Source of the DNA: a virus | IMG/VR virus record: IMGVR_UViG_3300032265_000712 | Coordinates: 1-47,071 of that record | Direction: 5' to 3' (one strand) | Length of the DNA: 47,071 nt | Part shown: positions 1-7,844 of the stretch, one piece after another | How the letters are laid out: each line of letters begins with the position of its first letter | Numbering within the stretch: the first letter of the stretch is position 1 | Program-made: the position numbers and the translations under genes | The notes under the pieces: generated by a model | Told to the model about the DNA's origin: nothing | Database searches by the model: none | Seen by the model: only the letters and a program-made list of their open reading frames with translations

Positions 1-2
1 AC

Positions 3-20
3 ATTAACTATGTAGTTAAT
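3..20. repeat. short palindrome at left window edge
   Basis: Perfect 8-base inverted repeat (ATTAACTA-TG-TAGTTAAT) that overlaps the stop codon of the small minus-strand gene ending at position 16. The two-base centre is too tight for a good RNA hairpin and no U-run follows, so a DNA-binding site or chance is as likely as a terminator. Confidence 0.3.
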
Positions 21-273
21 TATTTTCCTTACCCTTGCCTTTTTGAGCGGCACGCCGCTCTTTTCGTTCGTCTAACTGTTGCCTTTTTTCTATTTGCCAG
101 AGCCTAATGTCCTTGCGCCTTGCGGTGCAAGCATGCCTGATATCCGTTAGAAGATGACGTATCCTAATAGTGCTAGCATACGTGTCATTGTTGATCCAAT
201 TTTGATTTTCTTCGAAATACTTTCGAAACAATCTCAATAGTTCAGCATGAATGACTTCATCTTTTTCTTTCAA
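16..273 (-). CDS. small basic protein downstream of gp46, function unknown
   Basis: An 85-residue protein with a very basic C-terminal half rich in Arg, Lys and Gln, ending in a Lys/Gly/Glu tail. No membrane segment or signal peptide is visible and I do not recognise a domain. The start is TTG: its TTGA overlaps the TGA stop of gp46 by four bases, and a GAGG Shine-Dalgarno sequence lies about seven bases upstream, so translation is probably coupled to gp46. The basic character and its place in the gp55-gp47-gp46 operon suggest a nucleic-acid-associated role, but this is inference only. It is the last gene visible in this operon. Confidence 0.75.
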   Translation of the reverse strand: MKEKDEVIHAELLRLFRKYFEENQNWINNDTYASTIRIRHLLTDIRHACTARRKDIRLWQIEKRQQLDERKERRAAQKGKGKENN

Positions 274-2048
274 TCCACTACCTCTAAATCTGTAGCGTAA
301 CTTGTATAACCATTTTCTTTAATAACTTTTAAAACATTGTTTACACGACCGATTAATTCATCTTTGTGACTGATTAAGAATATATTCTTGTTACGTTCAC
401 GGCTCATCTTTTTAAGCACAGCCAGTGCGCCTTCTACGCCTGCGGCATCTAAGCCATTATCAATAAGCTCGTCAATAAACAATAAGTTAATACTTTGATA
501 TAGACTTTCCCATACATCACGGAAAGCCCAAGATAGTCCAAGGATAAGTCTGTTTCGTTCGCCTCGACTTAGGTTATCAAAATCTAAGTCTTGCCCTAGC
601 TGAGTAATTTCTACAGTAAGATCATTTAGGAATGTTACCTGGTGTGGTAATCCCATTTTGTCCAGATAATAAGTTAATCTGTTGTTCAAGTAAGCTAGGT
701 TTTGATCTATAATCTTCTTGCGAATAAAACTGTCTTTTGATGTTAATAATTTTAACAAAAACTCTTGATGATCTTTAAGCAAGTTCAAATTATTAACATG
801 ATCCCACGAAATAGTCTGCATAGCAGTCATTCGTAGATCTTCAATTTGTTCTTCATATTGATCTGTTTCTACTGCCTTAGTGTTTAATTGATTTTCTAAA
901 GTCTTAAGATTATTTTGATGTTTAAGTGCCTCTTCTACTGTGTCGTAATAAGTAGCTGGACGAGCTGTAAGCTCACCTACAGCAGTTACTTCAGTAAGAA
1001 TTTTTTCTAAATCTGCTTTAATTTTTTCGTGATACTTGTTAGCTTCTAATAAATTTTCTTCTGCGGTAGCAGTCATTTCTTCGTGCTTATGATCGTGAAG
1101 CTCTTGCTCGCAAGCGTGACATTTTTTATTAGCAAGACTTGCTAGTTCAGCCGCATATTTTTTTTCTGTTTTTTCCGCTTGCGCTATCGCCGCTTCTAGC
1201 GTCGCTCGTTCTTTATTCAAGCTCTTGAGCTTAGAAGCCTTTTCGTCGTATTCTTTAATTTCTACATGTTTTGCAAGTTCTGCTTCGATATCAACATTTT
1301 CTAATTCGACAATAGCTTTGCCAATTTTTTCTAATTCTTGTCTATGTTGATTTTTCCAAGCTAACTGTCTTGTAAGAAGTGCATCAATACTCTTTTGAAT
1401 ACCTTCGTTAGCTTTTTTAGTAGCTTCAATATTGGCAGTTTCCTGCATGATATCTTCTTTGCTACGTTTAATTTGCTCTTTAAGTGCTTCTGCTTTTTCA
1501 CTTAATAGTGTAATACCCAACAACTGTTCAATAATAACACGTTGGTCATTAGCCCGCATACTTAGGAACGGTTCAGTATAAGTGTTTAAGGCAACAATGT
1601 GCTTAAACATGTCATGTGACATTTCTAATAGATCGTCGATATCTTTTTGAGTTTCACGCATGTCGCCTTGAGCGTCATCTGTTTCGTCAGTTTCTTGCTC
1701 AACATCATTAACATAGAATTTTAGAATATTAGGTTTACGACCACGCTCAAGACGATAATCTACACCGTTCTTTTCAAAAGCCAGTGTAACTAACATTCCT
1801 TTATTGTTAACTTTATTAACAAGATTATCTTTTTTAATGTTAGTAAGTGCATTACCAAATAGTGCAAAACTTAAAGCATTTACAATAGTAGTTTTACCAG
1901 TGCCATTTCTACTGCCACCGTCGTCACCACCTTGGTCGATATTTTCACCTAAAACCAGCGTAAGATTTTCTGTTGCAAAGTTTACAGCTTGAGTTTGGTT
2001 ACCCACGCTCATAAAATTTTTAACTGTTAATTCTTTTAAATTGATCAT
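270..2048 (-). CDS. 46: gp46-like recombination endonuclease subunit (Rad50/SbcC ATPase)
   Basis: ATPase subunit of the phage Mre11-Rad50-type complex, which with gp47 resects DNA ends for recombination and recombination-dependent replication. It is an SMC/ABC-type ATPase of 592 residues (T4 gp46 is 560). Walker A is GSRNGTGKTT at residues 45-54. A long charged coiled coil occupies about 180-450 and is interrupted by a zinc-hook motif CHAC at 310-313. The ABC signature LSRGE lies at 493-497, Walker B LLFIDE at about 522-527, and the switch histidine in FLISHKDE near the C-terminus. The start overlaps the gp47 stop as ATGA, which supports coupled synthesis of the two partners. All key residues are present and the family assignment is secure. 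Confidence 0.97.
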   Translation of the reverse strand: MINLKELTVKNFMSVGNQTQAVNFATENLTLVLGENIDQGGDDGGSRNGTGKTTIVNALSFALFGNALTNIKKDNLVNKVNNKGMLVTLAFEKNGVDYRLERGRKPNILKFYVNDVEQETDETDDAQGDMRETQKDIDDLLEMSHDMFKHIVALNTYTEPFLSMRANDQRVIIEQLLGITLLSEKAEALKEQIKRSKEDIMQETANIEATKKANEGIQKSIDALLTRQLAWKNQHRQELEKIGKAIVELENVDIEAELAKHVEIKEYDEKASKLKSLNKERATLEAAIAQAEKTEKKYAAELASLANKKCHACEQELHDHKHEEMTATAEENLLEANKYHEKIKADLEKILTEVTAVGELTARPATYYDTVEEALKHQNNLKTLENQLNTKAVETDQYEEQIEDLRMTAMQTISWDHVNNLNLLKDHQEFLLKLLTSKDSFIRKKIIDQNLAYLNNRLTYYLDKMGLPHQVTFLNDLTVEITQLGQDLDFDNLSRGERNRLILGLSWAFRDVWESLYQSINLLFIDELIDNGLDAAGVEGALAVLKKMSRERNKNIFLISHKDELIGRVNNVLKVIKENGYTSYATDLEVVD

Positions 2049-3058
2049 AAATTATTATAAATTTCCAACAGGGTATTTTTGTCGTATGTGTCGCTATCAA
2101 TATTAATAATCTGATTGCTAACGATTTGATCTACACTTTCAAATGATTGGATATCAATATTAGTATTGATTTCTACATCTTTCTTTTCAGCAATAAGTGT
2201 TAGCTCTCGAATATCATAATCTGCAATAAACTTTTCTTTGATAAAAGTAGCTTCTTCGTAACTAATATCAATGTCTAGTGTAACACGTAAATGTTGCTTG
2301 GGCAAGATTATTGAGTCTGCTTCATCGATAAGCTGACTAAGTTTAACAGTTCGGAATGTAGGTTGTTTTGGCCAACTGAAATACTCGGGAGTTCCTCCCC
2401 ATTCCAACACCATCATACCACGTTCATCGTCCCATGCATCTGCGTAGTTGTGCGGAAATGCATTACCAATATAGATCATGTTGCCTTTTTGTTGGCGTTT
2501 ATGAAAGTGCCCGCTAAATCCAAGTTCATAATTTTTAAAACTACTAAGTTGGATCTCTCCATGGTCTGGCATCTGCACCATGGCGTTCATAAAAAAGCTG
2601 GGCAATTCAAAGTGACCAAAGATATACTTGCCACCTTTTTTAGCTACTGACTTCCATTCTTCGCCTACAAGCCATGGACAGAGTGTGACATCTCCAATGG
2701 TAGTCGGTTCGTGGACAACTGTAATCCCGGGAATATACTTGCCAAACTCGACTGAATGAATGTCCCGTTTATCTTTATAATAAAGATCGTGGTTGCCAGG
2801 AAAAAAGTAAAAATTATCAAACGCCTGCCCCAGCTTTTCCAAAGCCCTAAGGCTATAATCCATAGTAGTAATATTGAGACTATTGCGATTGTGGTGCCAA
2901 TCGCCCATAAAAATTCCTGTATCACATCCTTCCTCCTTGGCTTTTGCAATATACCAATCTACAAAGTCCTCGCAGTCTTGGTTATGTGTGTTGCTGTTAC
3001 TTTTAAGACCAAAATGGATGTCTGTAAAGCAGGCTACTTTTTTAAATAAATTACTCAC
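2045..3058 (-). CDS. 47: gp47-like recombination endonuclease subunit (Mre11/SbcD nuclease)
   Basis: Nuclease partner of gp46. It is a calcineurin-like metallophosphoesterase with all five motifs visible: DIH (13-15), GDWHH (52-56), GNHD (88-91), GHFE (148-151) and GHFHKRQ (183-189). The length of about 338 residues matches T4 gp47 (339). An open frame extends upstream to 3079, but I prefer the GTG at 3056-3058. It gives an N-terminus MSNLFKKVACFTDIHFG, places the first metal motif at the usual distance, and has GAGG nine bases upstream. With this start the gene overlaps the end of gp55 by eight bases. The protein is expected to act with gp46 on phage DNA in the host cytoplasm. Confidence 0.96.
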   Translation of the reverse strand: MSNLFKKVACFTDIHFGLKSNSNTHNQDCEDFVDWYIAKAKEEGCDTGIFMGDWHHNRNSLNITTMDYSLRALEKLGQAFDNFYFFPGNHDLYYKDKRDIHSVEFGKYIPGITVVHEPTTIGDVTLCPWLVGEEWKSVAKKGGKYIFGHFELPSFFMNAMVQMPDHGEIQLSSFKNYELGFSGHFHKRQQKGNMIYIGNAFPHNYADAWDDERGMMVLEWGGTPEYFSWPKQPTFRTVKLSQLIDEADSIILPKQHLRVTLDIDISYEEATFIKEKFIADYDIRELTLIAEKKDVEINTNIDIQSFESVDQIVSNQIINIDSDTYDKNTLLEIYNNL

Positions 3059-3890
3059 TACTTGTGTCCTCATTAGCACGTTTCATAGCCGCCGCATGTT
3101 CACCTGCGCCGGTTCTACTGTAACTTGGGTTCATACCATTCATTTCTAAAATGTCATCACGGATATTTTGATTACGTTTTTCTAAATTAATAACACGGAC
3201 AAAACTATTAGTAACTGCGGCTGTAAAATAAGCAAATGGATTATCTGATTTACTTTCATCAAATTGTAATCCAATTTGTGTTAACTGCAAGATAGCCTGC
3301 CCTTTCATTTCATCGTTATATGTGTAACCACGGACGTTACCTCGTGTGGCGTAACGTTCGCACAGTTTAATCATCATGCGGGCTAGGGTTGGAGTAATTT
3401 GACCAGCATCTTTGTCAAAATGTCCTTTGACTAAATCGCCCTTCCAATGGCTTTTTCCAACACATATTAGTTCGTCATTTTCGTTAAATTTCCAATGTTG
3501 AAAAGGCGGGAAGTTTACTTTGTCGCGACCGTCGGCTATTGTTTTTGGATTCTTTTTTCGGACACCGTTTAATGGAATATGATCGTAGCTCATAATTCTA
3601 AAAATAAGCTCGTCTTTGGTTATCTTTTTATAATCAACTTCACAGTCTGCTTGTTTAACTTTTTCTCCAGCGGCTTTGCGTCTAGCATATTCTGCATCGC
3701 CTAATCTTTTAGCTTTATTTCGTTTAGCTTCTGCAATACTACGTATATTGATCTTATCTATATTGGGTAAAATAATGTCATATTGATGATAAGATGGATC
3801 TACAAAACTACAATATGAACTCTTGCTTCTGTGTATTTCTAACAACATATCTTTGTTGTTTAGATAGTTTACTTTGGTTGGTAATGTCAT
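3051..3890 (-). CDS. 55: gp55-like late-transcription sigma factor
   Basis: Divergent sigma70-family factor that directs host RNA polymerase to phage late promoters in T4-like phages. The C-terminal half (about residues 165-245) carries the gp55-type core: the segments LCERYATRGNVRGYTYNDEM and NPFAYFTAAVTNSFVRVIN followed by a basic stretch, corresponding to sigma region 2. At 279 residues it is longer than T4 gp55 (185). The extra length lies in a Lys/Arg-rich N-terminal part and a segment around 110-160 with aromatic and charged residues. It is the first gene of its operon behind a sigma70-type promoter, as expected for a gene needed before late transcription. Late-type promoter motifs elsewhere in the window fit this function. 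Confidence 0.9.
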   Translation of the reverse strand: MTLPTKVNYLNNKDMLLEIHRSKSSYCSFVDPSYHQYDIILPNIDKINIRSIAEAKRNKAKRLGDAEYARRKAAGEKVKQADCEVDYKKITKDELIFRIMSYDHIPLNGVRKKNPKTIADGRDKVNFPPFQHWKFNENDELICVGKSHWKGDLVKGHFDKDAGQITPTLARMMIKLCERYATRGNVRGYTYNDEMKGQAILQLTQIGLQFDESKSDNPFAYFTAAVTNSFVRVINLEKRNQNIRDDILEMNGMNPSYSRTGAGEHAAAMKRANEDTSSE

Positions 3891-3913
3891 CCTTAAGGGT
3901 CCTTTGATCAGTA

Positions 3914-3942
3914 ATTATAAACTACGCACATTAAAAAGTCAA
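3914..3942 (-). promoter_or_regulatory. sigma70-type promoter for gp55-gp47-gp46
   Basis: On the minus strand, TTGACT at 3942-3937, a 17-base spacer, then TATAAT at 3919-3914. This is one mismatch from full consensus and lies 24 bases before the gp55 start codon. Its -35 box abuts the late-type motif on the opposite strand. Confidence 0.85.
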
Positions 3943-3949
3943 CTAAATA
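3943..3949 (+). promoter_or_regulatory. candidate T4-type late promoter (variant) before the tube-cap gene
   Basis: CTAAATA followed by T, a variant of the T4 late -10 element TATAAATA. It ends 22 bases before the start codon, the same spacing seen for three better matches in this window. An AGGA ribosome-binding site follows. Confidence 0.45.
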
Positions 3950-3970
3950 TTATACCAAAAGGACAATATT

Positions 3971-4942
3971 ATGGGATTATTCGACAGCGGACAAGGTATT
4001 ACAAGCACAATTGGGGCAGTATCTTCTACCTTTGGTGCTATAAACAATTTTGCCAACGGTGGTGGCATCGGTGGTCTAGTTGATAATTTAACTTCAGGTA
4101 ATTTTCCAGCAGCCGGCGAAGTAGTCGGCGATGTAGTGAGCGCAATCTCCTTGTTTAGTAGTGATACAAATAGCAATGATTGGCGTGTTAGATTGAGTCT
4201 ACCTGCGTGGCCCGCTTTTCAAAATAGCCCAGTGTTGGCACCTTTAAAAGATGCCGGCGGGTTTGTATTTCCTTACACACCTGCAATTACAATAAATCAA
4301 AGTGCAAAGTATTCCCCAATAGCAACTACGCACAATAATTATCCATTTCATGCTTATGAGAATAGCGATCCCGGAACTATTCAAATTACTGCGCCAATGA
4401 ATGTCGAAGATCCTAACCAAGCATTGTATTGGATTGCTGCCTTGCACTATTGCAGATCAGTAACAAAAATGTTTATGTCTAGCGACCCTAAAGCAGGTAA
4501 TCCTCCTCCTATTGTTATGTTAAATGGTTACGGAAATTATGTGTTTAAAAATATTCCTGTTGTAATGACTAATTTTACTACAACACTGGCTAAAGATTGT
4601 GATTACATTGGGTGCAATGTTGTAGGCAGTGCTGCCGGCGCAGTAACAGGAGTCACTGATAGTGTTGGTGGCCTTGCTAGTTTAGTTGGCGGAGCCTTTC
4701 CTGATCTAAGTGGTATTACTAGCACGATAAGTAACATTGCTGGAACAGTTGGGCAGATTTCACAACTAGCCGGCACATTTGGTTTAGGCGGAACTACAAG
4801 CGCCGGAGTTGCTTATGTTCCGACAAAGAGTGAATTTACAGTAACACTACAGCCGATGTATAGCAGAAACAGTGTTAAGACATTTAGCCTTGATAGATTT
4901 GTTCAAGGTGGATATGTTAATCAATCATTTGGATACATTTAA
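3971..4942 (+). CDS. tail tube cap / tube initiator candidate (gp48/gp54-like)
   Basis: A 323-residue structural protein that opens the tail block directly before gp53. Residues 1-60 and about 215-275 are glycine-, alanine- and serine-rich hydrophobic segments. Between them lies a compact beta-rich domain (about 65-215) with FPYTPAITINQSAKYSPI, the segment YWIAALHYCRSVTKMF and PPPIVMLNGYG. The C-terminus continues with VTLQPMYSRNSVKTFSLDRF. The size is close to T4 gp54 (320) and gp48 (364), which cap the baseplate hub and start the tail tube. The assignment rests on size, position and general resemblance to gp48-type proteins of T4-like phages, so it is moderate. It starts with ATG after AGGA and has a late-type promoter motif upstream. 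Confidence 0.6.
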   Translation: MGLFDSGQGITSTIGAVSSTFGAINNFANGGGIGGLVDNLTSGNFPAAGEVVGDVVSAISLFSSDTNSNDWRVRLSLPAWPAFQNSPVLAPLKDAGGFVFPYTPAITINQSAKYSPIATTHNNYPFHAYENSDPGTIQITAPMNVEDPNQALYWIAALHYCRSVTKMFMSSDPKAGNPPPIVMLNGYGNYVFKNIPVVMTNFTTTLAKDCDYIGCNVVGSAAGAVTGVTDSVGGLASLVGGAFPDLSGITSTISNIAGTVGQISQLAGTFGLGGTTSAGVAYVPTKSEFTVTLQPMYSRNSVKTFSLDRFVQGGYVNQSFGYI

Positions 4943-4944
4943 TC

Positions 4945-5247
4945 ATGCAAGCATCATACAATGATCTTAGTCCTTGGTCGCAAACTCCTATAGTTAACGG
5001 ATATCTTGGGTTACTAGCCATACGTCCTGTTAGCTCTGAACAAGATGATTACTTGTATACTATAGAACCTAAATTTGCTTATAGACCAGATTTATTATCT
5101 TATGCATTATATGGAACTCCGGAACTATGGTGGGTGTTTGCACAACGAAATTTAGATGTTTTGCAAGATCCTATTTTTGATTTTACTGCCGGAACACAAA
5201 TATATCTTTGCAAAAAAAGTAGTCTAACAAAAGTATTAGGGATATAA
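4945..5247 (+). CDS. 53: gp53-like baseplate wedge protein
   Basis: A 100-residue homologue of the baseplate wedge protein gp53, which links neighbouring wedges during T4 baseplate assembly. The diagnostic region is YRPDLLSYALYGTPELWWVF followed by AQRN, then DPIFDFTAGTQIYLC, the typical gp53/LysM-like ending. T4 gp53 is 196 residues, so this is a short form retaining mainly the conserved core. It lies two bases after the tube-cap candidate, and its TAA stop overlaps the next start codon as TAATG. Confidence 0.85.
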   Translation: MQASYNDLSPWSQTPIVNGYLGLLAIRPVSSEQDDYLYTIEPKFAYRPDLLSYALYGTPELWWVFAQRNLDVLQDPIFDFTAGTQIYLCKKSSLTKVLGI

Positions 5248-7832
5248 TGGGAATACAAGTATTTGATGATGGATCTAGTATTCAAACATTTGATGATGGA
5301 TCCACACTAGCAACTTCAACAGATGGTGCAACAACTGCATCTAATGCTACAGATGTAACTACTGTAACTGATTCGTCGCCAGCTTCTAGTATTTCAGGAG
5401 CAGTTAGTGATGCGGCAACATCAGTAGGAAATGCTGTAAGTTCTGCCGCTGATGCAGTAAGCGGAGCAATTGGTAGTGTAGTGGGAGGTGTAACAAAATT
5501 ACTAGGCGCAATAGGCAGTAATTTTGGTCAGGGTGCGGCACAACAAATTCCTAATCCTCTACACGATTATGCTTCTTACAATTATGTTATTTCATTAGGA
5601 TGCTTAGATACTAAAAGTTATAACTTTCCATTAACGTCATATCTTAGAGGCAAACTTCCTCCATTAATTTTTAAAAGCGGTAGCATAGACCCGAACAATC
5701 GAATAAACTCTGCTTGGGGTAAAAATGAATTTTATCTTGAAAGTTTAAAAGTTAACGGGCAATACGGATTTCAAAAATCTTCAGGTAATACTAATACAAC
5801 AAATGTTGAATTTTCAATAATTGAACCATACAGCATGGGAGAATTTCTTAGTGTTTGCCAACAAGCCGCATATCAGCAAGGTTATAGCAATTATACTGAA
5901 GCTCCTTATCTACTCATGATAGAATTTTACGGAGTTCACCAAAACGGACAAATGGGGCAAATACCGAATACTAAAAAATTTATTCCTATTCGATTCAATA
6001 AAATGGAAATGAGAGTAACTGCGGCAGGAGCTCATTATGCCTGTGAAGGATATGTGTATAACAGCCATGGCCTCACAACTGAATATAACCAATTAAAATC
6101 AACAGCAACAATAACAGGAAAAACAGTTCAAGAAATATTACAAACTGGCCAGAGAAGTTTACAAACTGTGTTAAATTCTAGATTGTCAGAACAGAAAAAA
6201 GAAAAAGGAACATCAGTCCAAGATGAAATATTAATTCTATTTCCAGCTAATGTTGCATCAAGTGCATCTGGAGCACTATTAGGAACTGCCGGTGCGAATT
6301 CTACAAAAGAAGATAAAACTGGTGCTACTATTGATCCTAAGGCTTTAATCAATGATCCTACTCTGTTTCAACAGTTAGGCGTTTCAAGAGACACTGCAAC
6401 TAAGACACTAATACAAGGAACAGGCGCAACAAATGTATTAGGCAAATCAACAATGAACTATAGTGATTTACTTAATGCTAAAGATAAACCAATAGTTAGC
6501 ACTGATAAAATGTTAGACAGTGCAGGTAATTATGTGCAGAGTAAAGTGGTAGCTACACCTGGATATGTTGACATGAAGTTTACAAAAAACTTGACAGTTG
6601 TCCACGTAATAAATCAAGTTCTACTTAGAAGCAAATATGCAACAGATGCACTAAATCAACCACCTGATGTAAACGGATTTAGACCTTGGTGGAGGATAGA
6701 TGTTCAAGTATATCATTCTACTGATAAAAGTGGAAATCCTATAACTGGAACAGTTCCTAAATTAGTTGTATATCGAGTAGTGCCTTATAAAGTGCATGCT
6801 AGTAAACTAATAGCACCAGGCACGCCACCGCCGGGCATTGCCGCCCTTAAAAAACAAGTGGCTAAAGTATATGACTACATCTATTCTGGAAAAAATGTAG
6901 ATATTTTAAAATTTGATTTTGTAATGAATCAAAGCTGGTTTCAAATGGGTTCTTCTGATTTAGGAAATAAATCAGGCGATGCTAAGACTAAAAGTGAAAT
7001 AGCGTCTGAAGATAATGATAAGAATAAAAAAACAAATTCAGTTATAATTCCAAAAGGCGGGCAAACACCAGTAAATTCTATTCCGGGTCAAACTAGCTAC
7101 AGTGCTAACAGTTTTTCAACAGACAAACATACAGGTTCACGCGGTGACACAGTTGAAACTAAGGTCGCTAGAGAATGGCATGAAGCTCTAATAGACGGTT
7201 CGGATTTACAAAATATTACAATGGAAATTATTGGAGACCCTTACTATATTGCCAACAGCGGAATGGGTAATTTTACAGATTCGGCACAGACAATTAATAT
7301 AACTAAGGGCGGTGACATAAATTATCAAGATAGCGAAGTTGATATAGTAATTAATTTTAGGACACCTCTTGACATAAACCAATCAACTGGATTGTATAAT
7401 TTTGGAAATACAAAAATTTTAAATCAGTTTAGTGGACTTTTTAAACTTGTAAATTTAGTAAGCACATTTAAAGATGGTAAATTTTTACAAAGTATCGAAG
7501 GATATCGTAGAAAACAACAAGACTTGCAAGGCGCATCAAATAAAGATGCTCTACCTACTGCAAAAACTGGAATAGGTAATATGAATAGTGCAAGCCTTGC
7601 TCCTACTGGATCTAATACTGCAACTGCTAGTCCATCTGGAGCTGCCGCAGGTGGAGGAGGAACCCCAACTTCCGCTGTGGGCATTTCAGCTGCCTTAGCG
7701 AGTGGACAATTGTCTCCATTACAGGCTAGAGATGCAATAATAGCACAAAGAGCCGCCGCAAAAGAAAAAGCGCAACAGGCAGCTGAACAGCAAGCATCTG
7801 CGGCACAATCAACTGATCAAACTAAAGGCTAA
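5247..7832 (+). CDS. baseplate hub candidate, 861 aa (gp27 position)
   Basis: Large structural protein between gp53 and the gp5-like spike, the place expected for a hub component. It begins with a repeated FDDGS motif (residues 5-9 and 14-18), then a Gly/Ala/Ser/Val-rich hydrophobic segment (about 45-105). From about 105 there is a beta-rich domain starting NPLHDYASYNYVISL, with a hub-like strand pattern to about 300. Further beta-rich domains run to about 750, followed by an Ala/Gln/Ser-rich helical tail. I see no enzymatic motif. The resemblance to hub proteins of T4-like phages is by position and general style only; a gp27 fold is inferred, not shown. The start overlaps gp53 by one base. 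Confidence 0.6.
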   Translation: MGIQVFDDGSSIQTFDDGSTLATSTDGATTASNATDVTTVTDSSPASSISGAVSDAATSVGNAVSSAADAVSGAIGSVVGGVTKLLGAIGSNFGQGAAQQIPNPLHDYASYNYVISLGCLDTKSYNFPLTSYLRGKLPPLIFKSGSIDPNNRINSAWGKNEFYLESLKVNGQYGFQKSSGNTNTTNVEFSIIEPYSMGEFLSVCQQAAYQQGYSNYTEAPYLLMIEFYGVHQNGQMGQIPNTKKFIPIRFNKMEMRVTAAGAHYACEGYVYNSHGLTTEYNQLKSTATITGKTVQEILQTGQRSLQTVLNSRLSEQKKEKGTSVQDEILILFPANVASSASGALLGTAGANSTKEDKTGATIDPKALINDPTLFQQLGVSRDTATKTLIQGTGATNVLGKSTMNYSDLLNAKDKPIVSTDKMLDSAGNYVQSKVVATPGYVDMKFTKNLTVVHVINQVLLRSKYATDALNQPPDVNGFRPWWRIDVQVYHSTDKSGNPITGTVPKLVVYRVVPYKVHASKLIAPGTPPPGIAALKKQVAKVYDYIYSGKNVDILKFDFVMNQSWFQMGSSDLGNKSGDAKTKSEIASEDNDKNKKTNSVIIPKGGQTPVNSIPGQTSYSANSFSTDKHTGSRGDTVETKVAREWHEALIDGSDLQNITMEIIGDPYYIANSGMGNFTDSAQTINITKGGDINYQDSEVDIVINFRTPLDINQSTGLYNFGNTKILNQFSGLFKLVNLVSTFKDGKFLQSIEGYRRKQQDLQGASNKDALPTAKTGIGNMNSASLAPTGSNTATASPSGAAAGGGGTPTSAVGISAALASGQLSPLQARDAIIAQRAAAKEKAQQAAEQQASAAQSTDQTKG

Positions 7833-7844
7833 AGGATATATGTA

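Noticed and set aside
2363-3149. Several 90-100 residue plus-strand frames over gp47
   Set aside because: They lie opposite a strongly conserved gene, lack ribosome-binding sites and show no protein-like pattern.
7424-7684. Proline/alanine-rich 86-residue minus-strand frame
   Set aside because: It mirrors the Ala/Ser-rich tail of the hub candidate on the other strand and is a composition artefact.
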